A stretch of DNA of 64,000 bases from Archegozetes longisetosus (Eukaryota; Arthropoda; Arachnida; Sarcoptiformes; Trhypochthoniidae): contig JAEMBT020000002.1 of the NCBI GenBank assembly GCA_018873245.2, positions 9,212,001 to 9,276,000 of the forward strand, written 5' to 3'. A model generated the notes under the pieces. That model ran no database searches and was not told where the DNA came from. It saw only the letters and a program-made list of their open reading frames with translations. Position 1 is the first letter of the stretch, and every line of letters begins with the position of its first letter. The position numbers were made by a program, and so were the translations under genes. Positions 13,401 to 25,226 of the stretch are shown here, one piece after another.

Positions 13401-16400
13401 CCACAATTCCAGTCGAACGAGACCATACTTATTTTGCTATGATGCCACCTCGAAAATTCGACTTAATAGATTCAGCTTTGGCTTAATCTTAATGTGGCCA
13501 TCAGATTATTAGCGTTTATTATCAACTAAAGGTGACGACTAATCTTATAGGCTTCCTTTAGTCCTATTTTGATGGTATGACAGGGACTAAGTCAAAACTC
13601 GATCTATTAATCCGAATTCTTGAGATCACTTCCCATCATGTTAAGTATGATCTCATTCGATTTGTACTGTCAAAGCGAGCCCAACCATGTATGGCACCCG
13701 TAACATACTTGTCTACGTTAGTCAAAGTCCAACAGAAAATTTGGTTATTTCAATGTCTAATAGTTATGAAAAATGTTGAGCTAAAACTGAAGGGTAACAC
13801 GCTATTGAATCAATGTGAGTTTGAGTTAGTGTGAGTCTTGTTCAGATTAATATTAAACTTGGTCTATAGAAAAACTTAAACCTGGATTTTGCGAAAGGTT
13901 GCTCACAGTGTTTATTTTAAAATATCTTCAGTGTTTAAAATGTCTTATGTTTTTAGTTTAAAATTTTAAATGATTGACGTGAATGAGTTTCAACATTTTT
14001 ATATTAATTTTATGCAAACAAATTCAATTCACTTGAAGCATCATGAAAAAAACTTAGTTCAAAATCATATTTGCTGAGGAAATAAGCAATAAGTTTGGAA
14101 TTTAGTCGTCTAATAGCTCATGTTCTGATCGATTTTGTTTATGTGGGCAATCCTATGCTTTGTAGAAGTTGGTAAGATATGATTTGTATAATTATTGTAT
14201 AATCTTTGACAGATTCAAATATTAGCAAAAAAGTAAGAAATTAATTTCTAAAGGTTCCCTCAAAATTTGGGTATACCTAAAAATTTGAAACTTATTTCAA
14301 AAGTTCTACTAAATTGAGTTAGTGTAACATAGTTGTAAAAAGTTGCCAACATTTTTTATTTAGTAATCCCTCCTTTAACGAAAATTAGTAAATATTATTA
14401 TTCGAAATATTCATTATTAACATTAAGTATGAAAAGTGAGACCTTAACATTTATTATTATTTAAACTCATTTGACTAATGAGAGATTTGTTATTCAAGTG
14501 AATATGACGAATAACGTACACTTCAACGTCTAATGATCCGCGATAGAAACAAGTAAAGGGCCGTTGTTGTGTCAGCTCCACTCTCATGCACATAAATTAG
14601 CTGCCAAATTTGATTTTAGATTTGCTTTTATCCCTATATTTAATATTCTATTAATTTGTCCCTGTCTCAAGTTGTTATGGTCTAATGGAAAACATGCCAT
14701 TACAACGCATCAATTTTAGCTCTTATTCAACATTATTAAGTTTACCAATATAAGCCTCAAATTTTTAGAACATATGCCTAATTTTCATTGTTTACGCACT
14801 ATATCTATCTTTTCACCAATTGCTGACCAAGAAGTTTTATAAGAATGCGTAACAATGTACATGCTTAGAAAATTGGATTGCAGTTTGCGAATTGGTTCAA
14901 ACTTTTATTGGCTTTTTTAACAAAACACTTCTCTCTAAATGAAACACATTTGACGTGTCAGAAGTAGTAACAAGGCTTTGACATTCCTTTAAATAGATTT
15001 GATTTTCAGAGTAATCTTCTCAAAATTGAAGATCAATTGAGGAGGTTTTGACAGATATCCGTAATATGGCTCAAATCTAACAGATGATTAGTAAATTAGA
15101 GATATTTGTATTTCAAGCTGTTCAATGAGTGAATACTATTTGATAAGCCTTGCCTTCAACAGGAGTTGATCCTTTATTTGACGAGTATTGTTTGTGACAA
15201 TTCAACCATAATAACAAGGCTTCAAATGCATGCTTTGTTTGTGAAATAACACTAAACCTAGAGTACCCGTTTTTTCCTAGCTTCTCTTCAAACCTATGTT
15301 CCGACAAACGGTTTATCAAATATCAACACTTCTCTAGTGTTAAGCCCAAAATATTATTCAAATAGTCTCTTTTAATTATTTTTAATTTGTCTTAAAAATT
15401 GTCGATCAAACTAAAGATTCGTCGTTTGGTCTTCTAATGGAAGATCTATTAATTGACTCGTAATTAGAATATTTAATTTTGCCTAAAAACCAAACTCGAA
15501 GTTAAAATTAGATTTTGTTTAAGTTAATAAAATGAATGCATGTTTGAAAGTGGTTGTCAAAGCAAATTGATTTGAGTTGCAAACTTTCTAATACTGTCTC
15601 GCTACCACTTTGTTGCATCTTACTCAACAGTAACTTCATTTAATAACAAGTAAAATATCCCTTAAGTTTCTCAATCTATTTTAGTGAGAAGCTTACTCAA
15701 AAATTCAAGAATATGAAAATAGATTTTTAAATCAAACAAATAAAATAAGCTTTAGTGTGAAACGCAAGCTGTGTTGTTGGATACCGAGCTGCAGGTTTTG
15801 GTTTTGTATTATTGCGGAACGTGTGACGAACGGCCACCGCCGCTCTAACTTAACTTATTCATAATAGTAAGTTTTGTCAGATATCGACGATATCAGCTTG
15901 AGTCATAAAATACAGCTTGCATTTAATACTAAAAACCTAAAACACATTAAACAAATTAAAAGAGCTACAAATCATTTTCTTCTCCATTTAGGTTTTGATC
16001 GATTAAACTAATGATAATCTATTTAACAAGAATTAAGTGAATTGAGTAGAATAAAATAGAGAAAAACTTATTATTAAGAGAAGAGATGGATAAATTATTG
16101 GGTATTTTTAGTGGAATGAAATGGGTTAATTGCAGTATTATCACTATTTGCAAGAAAGTATCATTGCAGTTGTCTTTACTATTCTATTCCCTATAAGTTA
16201 GTTTATTAAATCAAAAGTCTTTAGAAATTGGATTACGTAAATTGTATAAACACAAGTCGTGGGCTGACTGTCAAAAGTAAAGCCCTTTAGCTTTAGATTT
16301 ATATTGCAAGAGAATGATTTGCAGGACTTTTGGTATTTATAAGTTATATAAAAACATCAGTACATGAAAGTACATCAAGTTTCGCTTAAGAATGATCAAC

Positions 16401-16615
16401 TATGAATGTTCAAACGAATTAGTTCAGAACTGGTTCAGAATGGAAAAGGTAGGAAAGAAATGAGTGTGAGAATACCTTTTATGTTTTTTCTTCTGGAAAA
16501 CCCTTTTAATACGGATTAATAGAAAGGCGGCTCTGTCCAAACTTAGAGAACTAGCATGTTTTCCAACCGATTTGCTAGAAATCGTTGAATTGCTAACGGA
16601 TGCAATTTCGCTCAT
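1436..16615 (-). CDS. Unrecognised Ser-rich protein gene, 3'-incomplete; isoform using the 16.6-kb first exon
   Basis: I do not recognise this gene. It is built from phase-compatible GT-AG exons on the minus strand: 16615-16476 (first exon, ATG at 16615), 3569-3430, 2123-1997, 1917-1816 and 1728-1436. Every junction keeps the frame (phases 2, 1, 2, 2) and the last exon ends in phase 1, so the 3' end is missing from this model. About 267 codons are covered. The first exon encodes a Ser-rich start (MSEIASVSNS) and then a basic stretch ending VFQKKKHK. Exon 2 contains KKAKPPMLRARTLPAI, and later exons are rich in Ser, Asn and Lys (SPRHSVSSTSSTGSAS; KKSGSVDSLIDAQ). There is no catalytic motif, signal peptide or membrane segment, so it looks like a low-complexity cytoplasmic adaptor or regulatory region. 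Exon 3 has a second in-phase acceptor 15 nt downstream (start 2108). The intron between the first two exons is about 12.9 kb. Phase agreement is direct evidence; membership of one transcript is inference. Confidence 0.55.
3811..4044 (+). mobile_element. MITE family A, copy 2
   Basis: The left terminal repeat contains CTTAATAGTCTTTGATAGCA and the right one ATCGTAGATTATTAAGTTTT. It shares the internal segments TATTGGACCATAATAT and TAGAATATTCAATAT with the 6.6-kb copy, in the same orientation. Boundaries are good to a few bases. Confidence 0.75.
4141..4167. repeat. Hexanucleotide microsatellite (TTGAAA)n
   Basis: Four consecutive TTGAAA units with a partial fifth, in the large intron. Confidence 0.8.
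5590..5802. mobile_element. Mariner-ended MITE, 213 bp
   Basis: Terminal inverted repeats TTAGGTTGGCCCATAAGT (left) and ACTTATGGGCCGACCTAA (right) differ at a single position and are flanked by TA on both sides (5588-5589 and 5803-5804), the target duplication of Tc1/mariner elements. The TTAGGTYGGC start is typical of mariner. The interior is too short for a transposase, so this is a non-autonomous copy that would need one supplied in trans. Confidence 0.85.
6569..6796 (+). mobile_element. MITE family A, copy 3 (reference orientation)
   Basis: The left repeat carries CTTGATAATCGTTCCTAGCA and the right one TTGCTATCGCGGATCATTAA. The interior matches copy 2 over most of its length, including TTCCATTGGACCACAATATT and TATAGAATATTCAATAT. 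Confidence 0.8.
7661..7734. mobile_element. Small inverted-repeat element, 74 bp
   Basis: The ends are complementary: GGTCGCGTCAGTGCTAC at the left, and at the right TATAGCACTGACCCAACC, whose complement starts GGTTGGGTCAGTGCTATA. A diverged relative lies at 22106-22171. Both are compositionally GC-richer than their surroundings. It is probably a tiny MITE. Confidence 0.45.
8065..8158. repeat. Imperfect tandem duplication, about 50-bp unit
   Basis: AATACTTTATAGATAATCGA recurs about 50 bp later as AATACTTTATAGGTAATCGA. Each is followed by a related CTATTCAT...ACCAAA tail. Confidence 0.6.
11804..11886. repeat. 21-bp tandem repeat, four units
   Basis: Two exact copies of a 21-bp unit (ATTTAGAAAATGAGCATGAT plus T) are followed by two diverged copies. 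Confidence 0.85.
13577..13834 (+). pseudogene. Possible decayed retrotransposon gag fragment
   Basis: An 85-codon open stretch, unusually long for this AT-rich intron. The middle (LLIRILEI, then VKYDLIRFVLSKR) resembles the pattern in Ty3-type Gag proteins where a ValxAspLeuIle...Pro segment precedes LysTyrAspxLeu...LeuxxArg. That comparison is from memory. There is no zinc knuckle, protease or LTR nearby, so it could be chance. Confidence 0.25.
14516..14757 (-). mobile_element. MITE family A, copy 4
   Basis: In reverse orientation relative to the 6.6-kb copy. The left end begins GTACACTTCAACGTC and contains TGATCCGCGATAGAAAC; the right end carries CATTATTAAGTTTACC. Internal GATTTTAGATTTGCTTTTAT and TATTCTATTAATTTGT match the complement of the other copies. 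Confidence 0.75.
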
Positions 16616-19541
16616 TTCTCATATAACACAATAACTGTTCAGTGAAGAGTTAACACCAATTTTCAAAGCTTCCAGTACAAATTAATCAAAGTTAATTCGC
16701 CGGTTCAGCATATTCTCAAATTAGTTCAAACCAATTATTACTTTATTTGAGATACTCTTTGAAACTATACGTAAACATAAGTTAAGCTAAATTTGTCTGA
16801 TAGCGAACGCACAAGTTTTAGATAGATTATAAGCATTCAAATATTTATGAATTATATACATAAAGTTGTTAAGCAAAACAATAAATAAGATCAAAACTAT
16901 ATTTAGTGCTTCGAACCAAACTGATGGCTCCATAGCATTGACTCAAATGTTGATCGAATAGCAACCAGTGAATAAAACCAACACTCAGATACCTTTACGC
17001 ATATTCCCAACTTTTACTCCACTTCTTTTAGCCAATTGGAAAAATTACAGTGAAAAATCTGATTTAAGATCATTCCAATAAAATATAATAACCTATCATA
17101 AAAACAATCGATCTGTTCAGATGGTAGAAAGTTATTCAGGTTTTTATAACCTGAACAATCTTTTTTCTATTGATCTATTGATCAATCTGTTAACTAAAGT
17201 TTGCCGTAACACAACTGTTACACAACGTTTCTTCGTATTTAGACTCTCAAGTCTACATCTAATAAAGTTCCATTAATGTCTGTATAAATAAGTTAATAAA
17301 AAATCCATCAATACTATCACTCTCAAATATATTATTTCATTTTATTACTTTTAGAAAGCCAACTAAAACTCTCAGTCTTCAGCACTGTTCCTAATAATCA
17401 CCTAAAAAGCTGAGTAAAATTTATGATATAAATGTCAACTTTGTTTTATCAAAATTAATTGCAAAATCAAGATAGAAAACTTTCCATATCTGGACGAATT
17501 TACTATTTTTCATTTTATACTACAGTCTATCACCCTTATTGGTGAACGATCCAGTCAAAAGCGTGAGCCACAACCAGAAAATACTGTATTCGAAAATTGA
17601 CAACTTTTCAGTTATTGAACAAAATTCAATAAATACATCATTTTTAAAATATAAGAATAGTTTTTCGGAGTAGGAACAAGAGTAACTCGTTGTTATTTTT
17701 GAACTCACTACACTCGAAGTACATTAAGTTAAATGTAGATTATAATAATAGCTTTTTCTTCGATAATATTCATACTCTTCTTGTAGGCTATTTAAAAAGT
17801 TTTGGTCTAAATAAATATTTAAAGAGCAAATTTTTAAAAGGCTCCAATCGAATTAATCATTGAAGCCATTTTAAGCCTTTAGCGAGTATTTGGATAAAAA
17901 TGAGTAAAAAATCTTGTTTACTTTGCGAAATCAAATTTTATTTTGATCTCATCTGAATCCTAGCAATAATTGCTTATTTGACGAAAAATGTTCACATTTC
18001 CCAAAAGTCATATAATCATCAAAATATTTTTAGCAGATTCAGATTAAACTGAGTACGTTTAGCTGTAAATAATGCGTAATCGATGCCTCAACTGAACTAA
18101 GTATAAGTTAGTCTATAAATAAAATTCAATTGGAAAATGCGATTCAGTTGGTTTCTCGTGGATTCCGGTCACTCCTTAATGAATGATCACTGAATTTTTT
18201 ATACAGTATCACTTTTGCGTTTCAATCTAATAGCAATTAATCAATCAATGTTTATCTCTCGTGAACCTCTCACTTATCTGTTTGTGGAAACTTAATGCCT
18301 TAAAAAACAACTTAAACCTTATAGATAGTTAATGAGTAAACTTACATACGACTCGTCTTTTCAATATACTCACGAGTATAATTGGACTCAATTAAATATT
18401 GTCCTTCGATTCAATCACAACTTAGTTTGAGCTACACTTGAGATAAACGTAATTAACAACTATGATTAGTTATCATAGTAAAATTAACAATAATTTAATT
18501 GGTTAGGCTTGTTTACAATCAATAATAAAATGTTTACGCTTCTATATTTTTGAACAAATCATTATGCAGCACAATTGAGATCAATACAAATTTTATGAAT
18601 CTCGATCAAGATACCAAAATAAGTTATACTAAACTATCAAAAATAAGCATTGTACACTATTTCATAAAAAGTGAATTGACTACTTGATTTTGTAACAACT
18701 GAAATTGTAATTGGCATGTTATTATGATAGAACCATAAGCTGAAAAAAGTATTGACAATTTTTGTATTCCAATAAATATATAAAACGAAGTAGACACTTC
18801 TGAGTTGATTCTAATATTCATATTAATGATTTGATAAATAGAGCTTCCGGGATCTGTTTATAATATTATTATCGAAACTTTACTCTACTGCACAGGTAGT
18901 AATATTTAAGATGCAAAGAGAGCTCTTATTATCTCACGAATACCTTTCAAATCATAATGTTTGCTTTGTTTATAAATAGACTTCCTATCGATCAATGAAA
19001 ACATTTTTGTTATGCTATCATTCTATCAAACAAAATTTTTTCTTTTTCTTTATTTTTTATCTCATTTGTTCAAAAGGTTTTATTTTAAATTTGAAGTCAC
19101 CTTTTCTACCATCAAACTGCAGGTTGCAATCAGTGAAGAAATTTCAGACACAGCTCATTATAGCACATTGATGGCGTTCATTTTTCTAAACTATCTTATT
19201 TGACAAAATGAAAAATTCAAAGTTCTATAATCTTATATTTTTCTCAAGTGGTATTAGAATCTGAAGATAATCGTGCGTGATTTTACCTTGTACCTTTTTA
19301 GAACTATTTTAATCAATCCTTCTAAAATTGCTGAACAGATGGCTAATAATTTAATAATAAGCACACATGTGAGCCTTACACCAACTTTAAGTCTTTTTTC
19401 ACAACAATCATATTGAATAAAGCATTGATAGTTCAACTGATTATATAATAAGTTAAAGTTATGATCAAATTCTTCTCTAATGTGAAATATGTATCAATAT
19501 ATCATTTTCAAATGAGAAAACACAATAACTTCAGGACTTAC
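16616..19541. other. Intron or upstream region between the two alternative first exons
   Basis: AT-rich, with no gene resolved. It may contain the promoter for the 16.6-kb first exon. A decayed LINE reverse-transcriptase fragment lies at 18811-18935. Confidence 0.4.
18811..18935 (+). pseudogene. Decayed LINE reverse-transcriptase fragment
   Basis: One frame reads NIHINDLINRASGI, matching the F-x-I-x-INDL block of non-LTR reverse transcriptases. About 10 codons later, in a shifted frame, comes TLLYCTGSNI-stop-DAKRALII, which resembles the segment that follows the catalytic AspAsp in jockey/CR1-type elements. The YADD-type motif itself is lost, and stops and a frameshift are present. The family comparison is from memory. 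Confidence 0.35.
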
Positions 19542-19596
19542 CTCACATATAGTATTCGATCGATTCCATCAAAATCATCGAAGTTATGAGACATTT
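19542..19596 (-). CDS. Alternative first coding exon of the unrecognised Ser-rich gene
   Basis: A short minus-strand exon sits between a good acceptor (ATACCAG before 19596) and a strong donor (GAG|GTAAGT after 19542). It holds an ATG at 19594 followed by 17 open codons, MSHNFDDFDGIDRILYV, then two bases. It ends in phase 2, like the first exon at 16476-16615. Joined to the exon starting at 3569 it would give an acidic N terminus in place of the basic one. Because an acceptor precedes the ATG, a non-coding 5' exon should lie further right. It could instead belong to another gene, but no other minus-strand exons were seen nearby. Confidence 0.4.
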
Positions 19597-22500
19597 CTGG
19601 TATATGAAAGTCAAAGAGCACAAACATCCAACAATTTAAAAGTTAATATAATAAATTTGAATTTTTGCATCCCCAACAAACAATAGAAATAAATAAAAAT
19701 CGACTCAATTCAGTTTGAATCTAAGTAAAAATTTTTCAAATATTGAGTTGAACCGAGTCATAAAATACTTAAATTTTAGACTTTCACACGCTGGGGACTT
19801 CTCATTTTTTTCACAGAAGTTCATCCCACTCAGCAAAATATAATTTTATAAACTGATGAAATGGTAATAACGCTTTTGTTAATATGACTGGAAAATGAAA
19901 CAAAAACTCGTATAAAATTGACTTTAAAGACAAAAACTTGAGATTTGACAGGTCTAACCAAATATTGATTTAAGTAAACAAATTACATATAAGTTACAAA
20001 ATTAAACAATGACTAATTGAAAATAGTTGGGAAGAAATTTATTAAAAATTAAATGAAAGGAAAACATATAGTCTGCTCAAGTTTAGTGATAATAAAAGCT
20101 AGAAATAGTTGCTTGACTTGTAAGTTGTCAACAAAATGAACCCTCTGCTGAATTTGCAGTCTGCTCAAAACTGCCTCAGGCTAACCATTATTGAATAAAG
20201 TTTATTCTAGAAACTTTTAAAAACTCCACTCTATTCATTCTGAAAGTTGAATGTGATTTAAAAACAAAATTTGATCGTAACAGTAAACATTAAATGATTA
20301 TACTATGCAAAACATACTGCACCGGATCATTTGCACCAGAATTATTGCTTTATTTGAAAGACGAGACATTTTAGAGAAAAGTTAAGAAGTTACGCTTCAG
20401 GATTAAACTTGTCGAAGAAAAAGCATTTTATCTTTTGTTTTCTCAGACACAAACAACTCATAAGATTAAAAGAACGAGCAATTAATTTGCTTTATTACAA
20501 CATTTTCTCTCAGATCTAAGTCCAACAGTATTGTCTGCATTGAAAATTAAAGAATATCTCTTCTCTAAAAAGATTGACCAATTAAGACTAGTCAATGAAG
20601 ATTAGCCAGTAAAGATTAATTATTCATAAAAATCTTATTGTGGTAGATAAATTACATTAACCTTAGTTCAAGGTTACTCATACGATCAAAAGAAACGTTT
20701 ATTTGAAACAGCATTCGATCATATTAACCATTTTAGAGTGAAAGGCTTACTTCATTTTCAATCTCAAATTGTAGTCTTTTGCCACCCAATAAAATACTCT
20801 ACCAAATACTGCACTAAACAGATCAAATATCAAGTATTTTATTAGCTGCTTTAAATCAATTCAAATTGATGTCTCTCTTATTGATAATTTGTCTCTGTTA
20901 TGATTTATAGTTATCGTTCAATTTATTAGTTTTCTCCATAAATTCTAGATTCTAGCCCTAAGTTGACCACATATCATCATTTTTAATGTTTAAGTTTTCA
21001 CTTTCAGTTTTATTTGATTGAGTATCATCTAAATTTTATACAAATACAAGGCTACCTTCTTATAATTTAAATAAGTTATTATTATTCAGATTTAGACAAT
21101 TTCATTTTAAACTCTGAATAGTTCCTCAGAGATTAGTTTACGCTTGGCTCAAAGCATTTATCGTTCGTTTCAATGTTTCAATTTTGCATTTAATACACAA
21201 ACTCAAAGCAAAATCAAACAAAACGTATTGAAATAATAGGGTGATTTTTTTACATTTTAAAAGTCGAATTACAAATAGATCTTATTTTTCACACTTTTGT
21301 ATTCATATTGAATGTAAAGACTTAAGCATAAAATGAAGTGAATAGAGGCAAATAGAAGTGAGTTGAATATATGGTTTGTTTCAAGCATTTTCTCTATAAT
21401 GTTCTGCAAAACGTCAACTGAACTGTTGCATCCATTAATATAAAACTGTATTCTAAAAGTGAACGCTTCCTCTACCTATTTTCCTCTCTCCTAGATTCTC
21501 ACCAATCAAATGAAAATTTTCACTTTTAAATATGAAATTGTTAGCAAGTTGTCAGTTTCTGCTTGAGGCAGATACTAAATTTGAAGCTGAAGTGTGATCA
21601 ACTAAGTTACAGTATGCCATTTCTCAGATTTGCGATATCCATTCGATTGCACCTATAATTTTTCAAATAAAAAAGTAAACACATCAATTGAAGTATCTGT
21701 TAGTTACACTATTTCAAAGCTTTACTTTCTTTCTTCCATTTTTATTGATTTTGATTCAAATTGCCAAAAATGAGTTTTGAAACTCGATTGATTCAGTGAT
21801 AAGTGTTAATTTGATATTCAAACTTATGAATTATTCAAATAATTTTAAGATATATGAAATTCAAACATACAATCTAAAAGACATAAATGTTGAACTAATA
21901 AAGATATTTATATCAAGTTATATTAATTGCACGTTTTCTGAATTGTCTCATCAATATTAATTTTATGTAAATTTACTTTACCTGAACCTCTAAAGATAAA
22001 GCATTTGTTCATCTAGTTAACTCAATTCCGATCAAATTGCAATAAATAAACAGATGAAATAAAATTTTTGTTAAAGTTAAAACAGTTTATGCAAACAAAA
22101 CTGCTCGGGTTAGTGCTATAAAATGCCGCCTGTAATGTTTGAATTAGAGATACGACTGTACGACACCGACCAAATATTTAGTTAACATTATGTCAGTTAA
22201 AATCATTCTACTCTCAGTTTACTTCAGCATCAAATTTAACAATTCTTGAAAATCTGATATCAAAATAAACTATTTTGGGTACAATGCATTTGATATGCTC
22301 GGAGAAAAAATGCGTACAAAATAAGCCTACGTGTAATACATATATAGATTGTTTTCTAAAAAATCTGAGTATATAAGCTAATTGCGTAGTTATTGTAGTT
22401 TTTAGAACTGGATATCATTAGCATAAATATATATATTTAGTAAATATGCAAACATCAATCAAAATAACAGAACAACTTTAATTATAAATTTCTATAAACA

Positions 22501-22604
22501 GAATATAGTTGAAGCAAAACCAATACTGTCAGGTTTTTAAAAACAGATAATGGGCACATCTCTGTATCATATGATAACTCGAGTAGAAAATAACAAACAG
22601 ATCT
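19597..22604. other. Intergenic, AT-rich, no gene seen
   Basis: No open frame of note. It may hold the 5' UTR exon and promoter for the 19.5-kb first exon. The only structure noticed is a short GC-richer inverted-repeat element at 22106-22171. Confidence 0.4.
22106..22171. mobile_element. Relative of the small inverted-repeat element at 7661
   Basis: It begins GGGTTAGTGCTATAAAATGC and ends GTACGACACCGACC. The start aligns with the complement of the right end of the 7661-7734 element (GGGTCAGTGCTATAAAGTGC). The interior has diverged. Confidence 0.35.
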
Positions 22605-23109
22605 AAAGAAAACCTGGCACTGGCCGAAAGTTTAATAAATCAAAAAGAGAAGTCGAACAACACGTAGGAAAAAGTGAGCACAATTTGTAAAAGTTATGTT
22701 AAATTGGGAAAATAAGGAAACATCCGCAACAAAACTTCTAAAAGTTATTTAGTTAAATATGGAATCAAAAAAGTCCAAAACAAAAACTACTCAAAGAAGT
22801 AAGCAAAATAAAAAAACTAAAGCAAACAAAGTGCTTGAATAAGTTAAGAATGAATCACTTAGACCATCATTAACAGTATATTATTGAAGACGATCAAGTA
22901 ATTTGACGATTGATAGTTCAAATGATTACAGTAGTGATTCACATTTTGTATATCCATCTCTTAAAGAGATGGATCTTCTGAAAAACTGATCGAAAAGTCA
23001 AAAGAAAACGAAAAAGTTGCCAGAAAGCTATTTGCAAAGCCTGTTATCGCGCACTAAAACTAGAATACTCATTACTGCGGACAATAAGCTACCATCAACA
23101 ATTAATTAA
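22605..23109 (+). pseudogene. Decayed mariner/Tc1-like transposase
   Basis: A purine-rich relic with several stops and at least one frameshift. It opens with RKPGTGRKFNKSKREVEQHV, the basic GRP/GRK hinge and helix expected near the N terminus of a Tc1/mariner-type transposase. Later comes IIEDDQVI (GAAGACGAT at 22886-22894) and, in the neighbouring frame, SSNDYSSDSH. Together these resemble the block with the first catalytic Asp (I-x-DDExYF...GNDxYYSSD). The frame from 22759 to 23109 has only three internal stops in 117 codons, fewer than expected for this base composition. The downstream catalytic Asp blocks were not found, so the copy is truncated and dead. Confidence 0.5.
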
Positions 23110-25062
23110 ACTAAAATTATTTATCTATTTTTACTTTACTTTTACGTAAAATGTCTTTCGTTTTGATTGATTAACAAAAAAGTTATAAACAATTGAGTTT
23201 TGTTCGCATTTTTTCTCCAGGCGCAATATATTGTGTCTATGAATTCAGAATAAAAATTCAAATAGAGAGTAAGTTTATGTCATACTATATTCTCCATCAA
23301 CTCCATCAGAACTCATCAAATTTTTTTCGTTTTAATTGGAAATTGCGAAAAAACTGAAAATCCCATTATATGGTAGTCAATATACTGGAAATGTAAACAT
23401 ATAGACAATAGTAATGATTAAATATTTGATTAAAAATGAGTCATATTTTCTATTCACTAAGGATTCTAAATATACAAAGTTTGAGCTGTTCATTATTATA
23501 TTTTTTAGACTTGTGTTTGCCTCTAATCTTATTATGAATGCAGTTGATATCACTACTAGAAACAGTAAGATATGTATTCGGAAAGATAATATATGAAGCA
23601 TCTTCTATTCATCGACAGTTCCCTATTATGTTTATAAACCTATACAAATCGATTCACAGCTTTCCATGCAATTTAATAACGAACGTAAAATATTAAATTC
23701 TTAAGTATCTCCTATTACTCCAGTTACTGCTTCAAATTGTATTTCTAAGTCTTAAACGTTCTTATTGCTCATTTCAAATTTCAATGCAAACATCTAAACT
23801 TTCACTGATTTAAGAACTTAATTCTTTCGAGAATCATTACCCAAACGAAAAGTTATTTGACTTTTATTAGGACAACACAATTATTTAAATTAGATATTTA
23901 TAGCTAAAAATTGTTCGTGTTCTATAAGTGCATGACTTAAACCATTTGAACATGTTTTATAAAGTATGAAAATAGATCGATATAAACACTAATAGTAGTA
24001 CACGAATTCTCACATGAACTTCTCATTTGGGATCAATCTAATTTAGATTTTTATACCAAAAACTCCAAATACTCTCAAATAACGTTTTTAATAACGTTTT
24101 CTATACAAACCAACTTTACACTTTATTCACAGTGCATTATGAAAGCTGCTTTATTGTTAAGAAGTCATTCTTCAGACCTATACTATAAACAAACATATGA
24201 TTAAATGGATTTTGGAATTAAGTCTGTTTGCCAAATCTGACATTTCCAATAGAAATAGGAAGATTAGCAGATATTTTATGATGGGTAAATGGTAAACTGA
24301 ACCATTTCTAAAATAAATCCACTTTACTTTTATTTTAGTTATTTTTAAGATTAGTTTTCAACTTGTTTACTATTAAACTGATTTGATGGACTTTTTCTGT
24401 AAGTCTAATATTTCTATCCTTATCGCTCCAGGTATAATACTTTTCAACTCAAATTTCAAACAAAATAAGTTATCATATCCTTACTTAGTTCTATGTTAAA
24501 ACTTGCTTAACAAGTAACATGTTTTACACCTAAATCAGATTTTATCTCTTTTATAAGTAAGCCATAAAAATGACAGTTTATTTGTATTTCATTTTAATTA
24601 AATTTTCTGCAAAATCTCTCTTTCTTTGCTTAGAATACTTTATATTGTAAGATAAGACTGTATTGAAGCTGAAAATATATTTTATTTTGCGATTCATTCT
24701 TATTTTTTTTTTAATTATTTCAACTTTAGAGTGAATCCGGTTCAAACTTGTAGTTTACATAAAAGTTTTTGTTCGACTAATCTGGCAGAATCGCTTTTAT
24801 GTTTGAAGGTCCAAGTTTCGGTTAAACTAAATTCTTACATCCAACTCAATTCAGTTTTCAAATCTCAACATTCAGCCTCATCTTATCTATTAGTCGTTTA
24901 ATGACATTTTATTCGTCATTCATTCTTGTGATATCAGTACAGCTTAGATTAAAGTAATATAATTGAATTTAAATTTTGCTAACTCTCGAAGTTAATCACA
25001 GCTTCAGCTAATCAATTATCAAATTAATAGAACTATAGTATTGTGATTTAAAATTTCAATCA

Positions 25063-25068
25063 TTTATT
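25063..25068 (-). terminator. Poly(A) signal for TBC1D16
   Basis: TTTATT on the plus strand, that is AATAAA on the minus strand, about 160 bases downstream of the TBC1D16 stop codon. Confidence 0.4.
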
Positions 25069-25226
25069 TGATTCATTAACAATAAAAATTTATGACTTGA
25101 TTCATGTCTTCAATGACTAAAATGATTGGAAAGTAAACAATTAAAAATTCTTTATAAGATATAACAATAAATATCAGGTAGATAAAGTTTAATATAATCA
25201 GAATTTCAATTATAATCATTTGTTGA

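Larger units (their letters stand above)
3570..16475. other. Giant intron of the minus-strand Ser-rich gene, repeat-rich
   Basis: Almost 13 kb of AT-rich non-coding sequence if the gene model holds. It contains three family A MITEs (3811, 6569, 14516), a mariner-ended MITE (5590), a small inverted-repeat element (7661), tandem repeats (4141, 8065, 11804), a GC-rich island (15812-15846), a possible gag-like remnant (13577-13834) and an unexplained minus-strand open stretch (15122-15319). I saw no other credible exon. Confidence 0.5.
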
